Assembly (NCBI GenBank): GCA_028284865.1
Contig: JANQQV010000013.1
Span: 33,677 to 97,676 of the forward strand
DNA: 64,000 nt
Reading direction: 5' to 3'
DNA from: Rhodothermales bacterium
GTDB taxonomy: Bacteria; Bacteroidota; Rhodothermia; Rhodothermales; UBA10348
Shown one piece after another: positions 63,537 through 64,000 of this stretch (within the stretch, counting starts at the first letter, position 1; the number at the start of each line of letters is the position of its first letter). Made by a program: the position numbers and the translations under genes. The notes beneath the pieces were generated by a model. That model was not told the DNA's origin and searched no databases. It saw only the letters and a program-made list of their open reading frames with translations.

Positions 63537-64000
63537 GCGGTCATTCCTCGGGACTTGAGATCGGCAAAAAGCATGGCACGCGCCGTATTCCAGTCCCGCT
63601 TCACGGTGGCGGGCGACGTGCCCGTGACGAGCGCCGTGTCTTCGTTGGTCATGCCGGCAAAGAAGCGGCACTCGACCACCTGCGCGAGCCGAGGATTGTC
63701 CGCTGCCAATCGCTGGAGCGCGTCATCCATGGCCACGATGCGCTCAGCCTCTTCGATGCCCATTGAGATTTCACTGCTCACCTGAACGTCGGCGACATCG
63801 ACGTGGACGGCTTCGCCGCCTCGTTTTTGTCTTGTGCGGGCCTTGGCATAATCCAGAAACACATGCCGCATGGCCTTGGCTGCGACACCGAAAAAGTGCG
63901 CACGGTCCTGGTATTCGGGCGATGACTGGCCAGCGAGTTTCAGGTAGGCCTCGTGCACGATGGCCGTCGTGTTCATTGTCAGGTGACCACCTGCGGCGGC
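63533..64000 (-). CDS. ECF RNA polymerase sigma factor (5' end outside window)
   Basis: This sigma-70 factor of the ECF type belongs to the family often encoded beside Ser/Thr kinases. The frame remains open to 64000: residues before the apparent ATG at 63976 read AAAGGHLT, which aligns with the 'GHTLNTTALVHEAYLKL' region of the family. The start therefore lies beyond the window and about 60-70 residues are missing. Region 2 is partly present ('AHFFGVAAKAMRHVFLDYAKAR'). Region 4 is complete ('VVECRFFAGMTNEDTALVTG', 'SPATVKRDWNTARAML'). Its stop overlaps the GTG of the kinase-receiver-PP2C gene, so sigma factor and kinase are translated together. The kinase probably controls the sigma factor, as no anti-sigma factor is visible. 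Confidence 0.88.
   Translation of the reverse strand, partial: AAAGGHLTMNTTAIVHEAYLKLAGQSSPEYQDRAHFFGVAAKAMRHVFLDYAKARTRQKRGGEAVHVDVADVQVSSEISMGIEEAERIVAMDDALQRLAADNPRLAQVVECRFFAGMTNEDTALVTGTSPATVKRDWNTARAMLFADLKSRGMTA

Noticed and set aside
63537..63671. Longer N terminus for the kinase-receiver-PP2C protein (to 63671).
   Set aside because: It lies entirely inside the sigma factor gene and the GTG at 63536 overlaps the sigma stop.
50257..64000. Could the three STKs be part of a phage or polymorphic toxin island.
   Set aside because: No integrase, tRNA, transposase or toxin signature is visible and the genes look like ordinary chromosomal signalling genes.

Overview
The window is a gene-dense chromosomal segment of moderately high GC. 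Its content points to a Bacteroidota/Rhodothermota-type bacterium, most likely a marine Rhodothermales-like heterotroph. The clues are an OmpA protein carrying PKD domains, a Reg_prop/Y_Y_Y-type sensor kinase, a kinase with repeated 'ALERVRxRAMAM' sensor modules, FtsX-type orphan permeases paired with PadR regulators, many secreted serine hydrolases, and one good TAnnTTTG-type promoter box. The taxonomic call is inference. I see no tRNA, rRNA, CRISPR array, insertion sequence or prophage, and no gene-free stretch longer than 300 bp.

Region 1 (1-10,509, all minus strand) is an array of seven secreted LVIVD-repeat beta-propeller paralogs. A small secreted protein and the first 25 codons of another secreted protein follow at the window edge. 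Region 2 (10,567-24,954) is mostly housekeeping and accessory genes: a DNA-glycosylase-like protein, a LACTB-like lipoprotein hydrolase, a cyclophilin lipoprotein, a tiny zinc-ribbon membrane protein, the ribosomal-protein oxygenase RoxA, a lipoprotein, OmpA-PKD, citrate synthase, a uracil-DNA glycosylase, RarA, the two membrane subunits of a TRAP transporter, and a PPC-domain serine hydrolase.

Region 3 (25,113-41,466, plus strand) is the most unusual part. Seven consecutive genes encode five sensor histidine kinases with nearly the same catalytic module but five different input regions, and two FIST-domain proteins. Five successive junctions have 4-nt stop/start overlaps (ATGA, TTGA, ATGA, ATGA, GTGA order given in the entries), counting the first kinase pair as ATGA the total is six overlapping or near-overlapping junctions with only the last open (9 bp). 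No response regulator lies in or beside the operon. This looks like a co-translated multi-input signalling array converging on one unknown output.

Region 4 (41,604-49,214) holds two converging PadR + FtsX-permease operons, each with a 4-nt overlap and a shared CCTACAA promoter element, followed by a third serine hydrolase. Region 5 (49,317-64,000) holds an SDR oxidoreductase with a palindromic operator candidate, three tandem membrane Ser/Thr kinases with CsgG-like and TPR periplasmic regions, a divergent secreted PEGA-like protein, and an ECF sigma factor translationally coupled to a rare Ser/Thr kinase - receiver - PP2C fusion whose phosphatase domain has lost two predicted metal ligands. 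The receiver in that fusion is the only one in the window.
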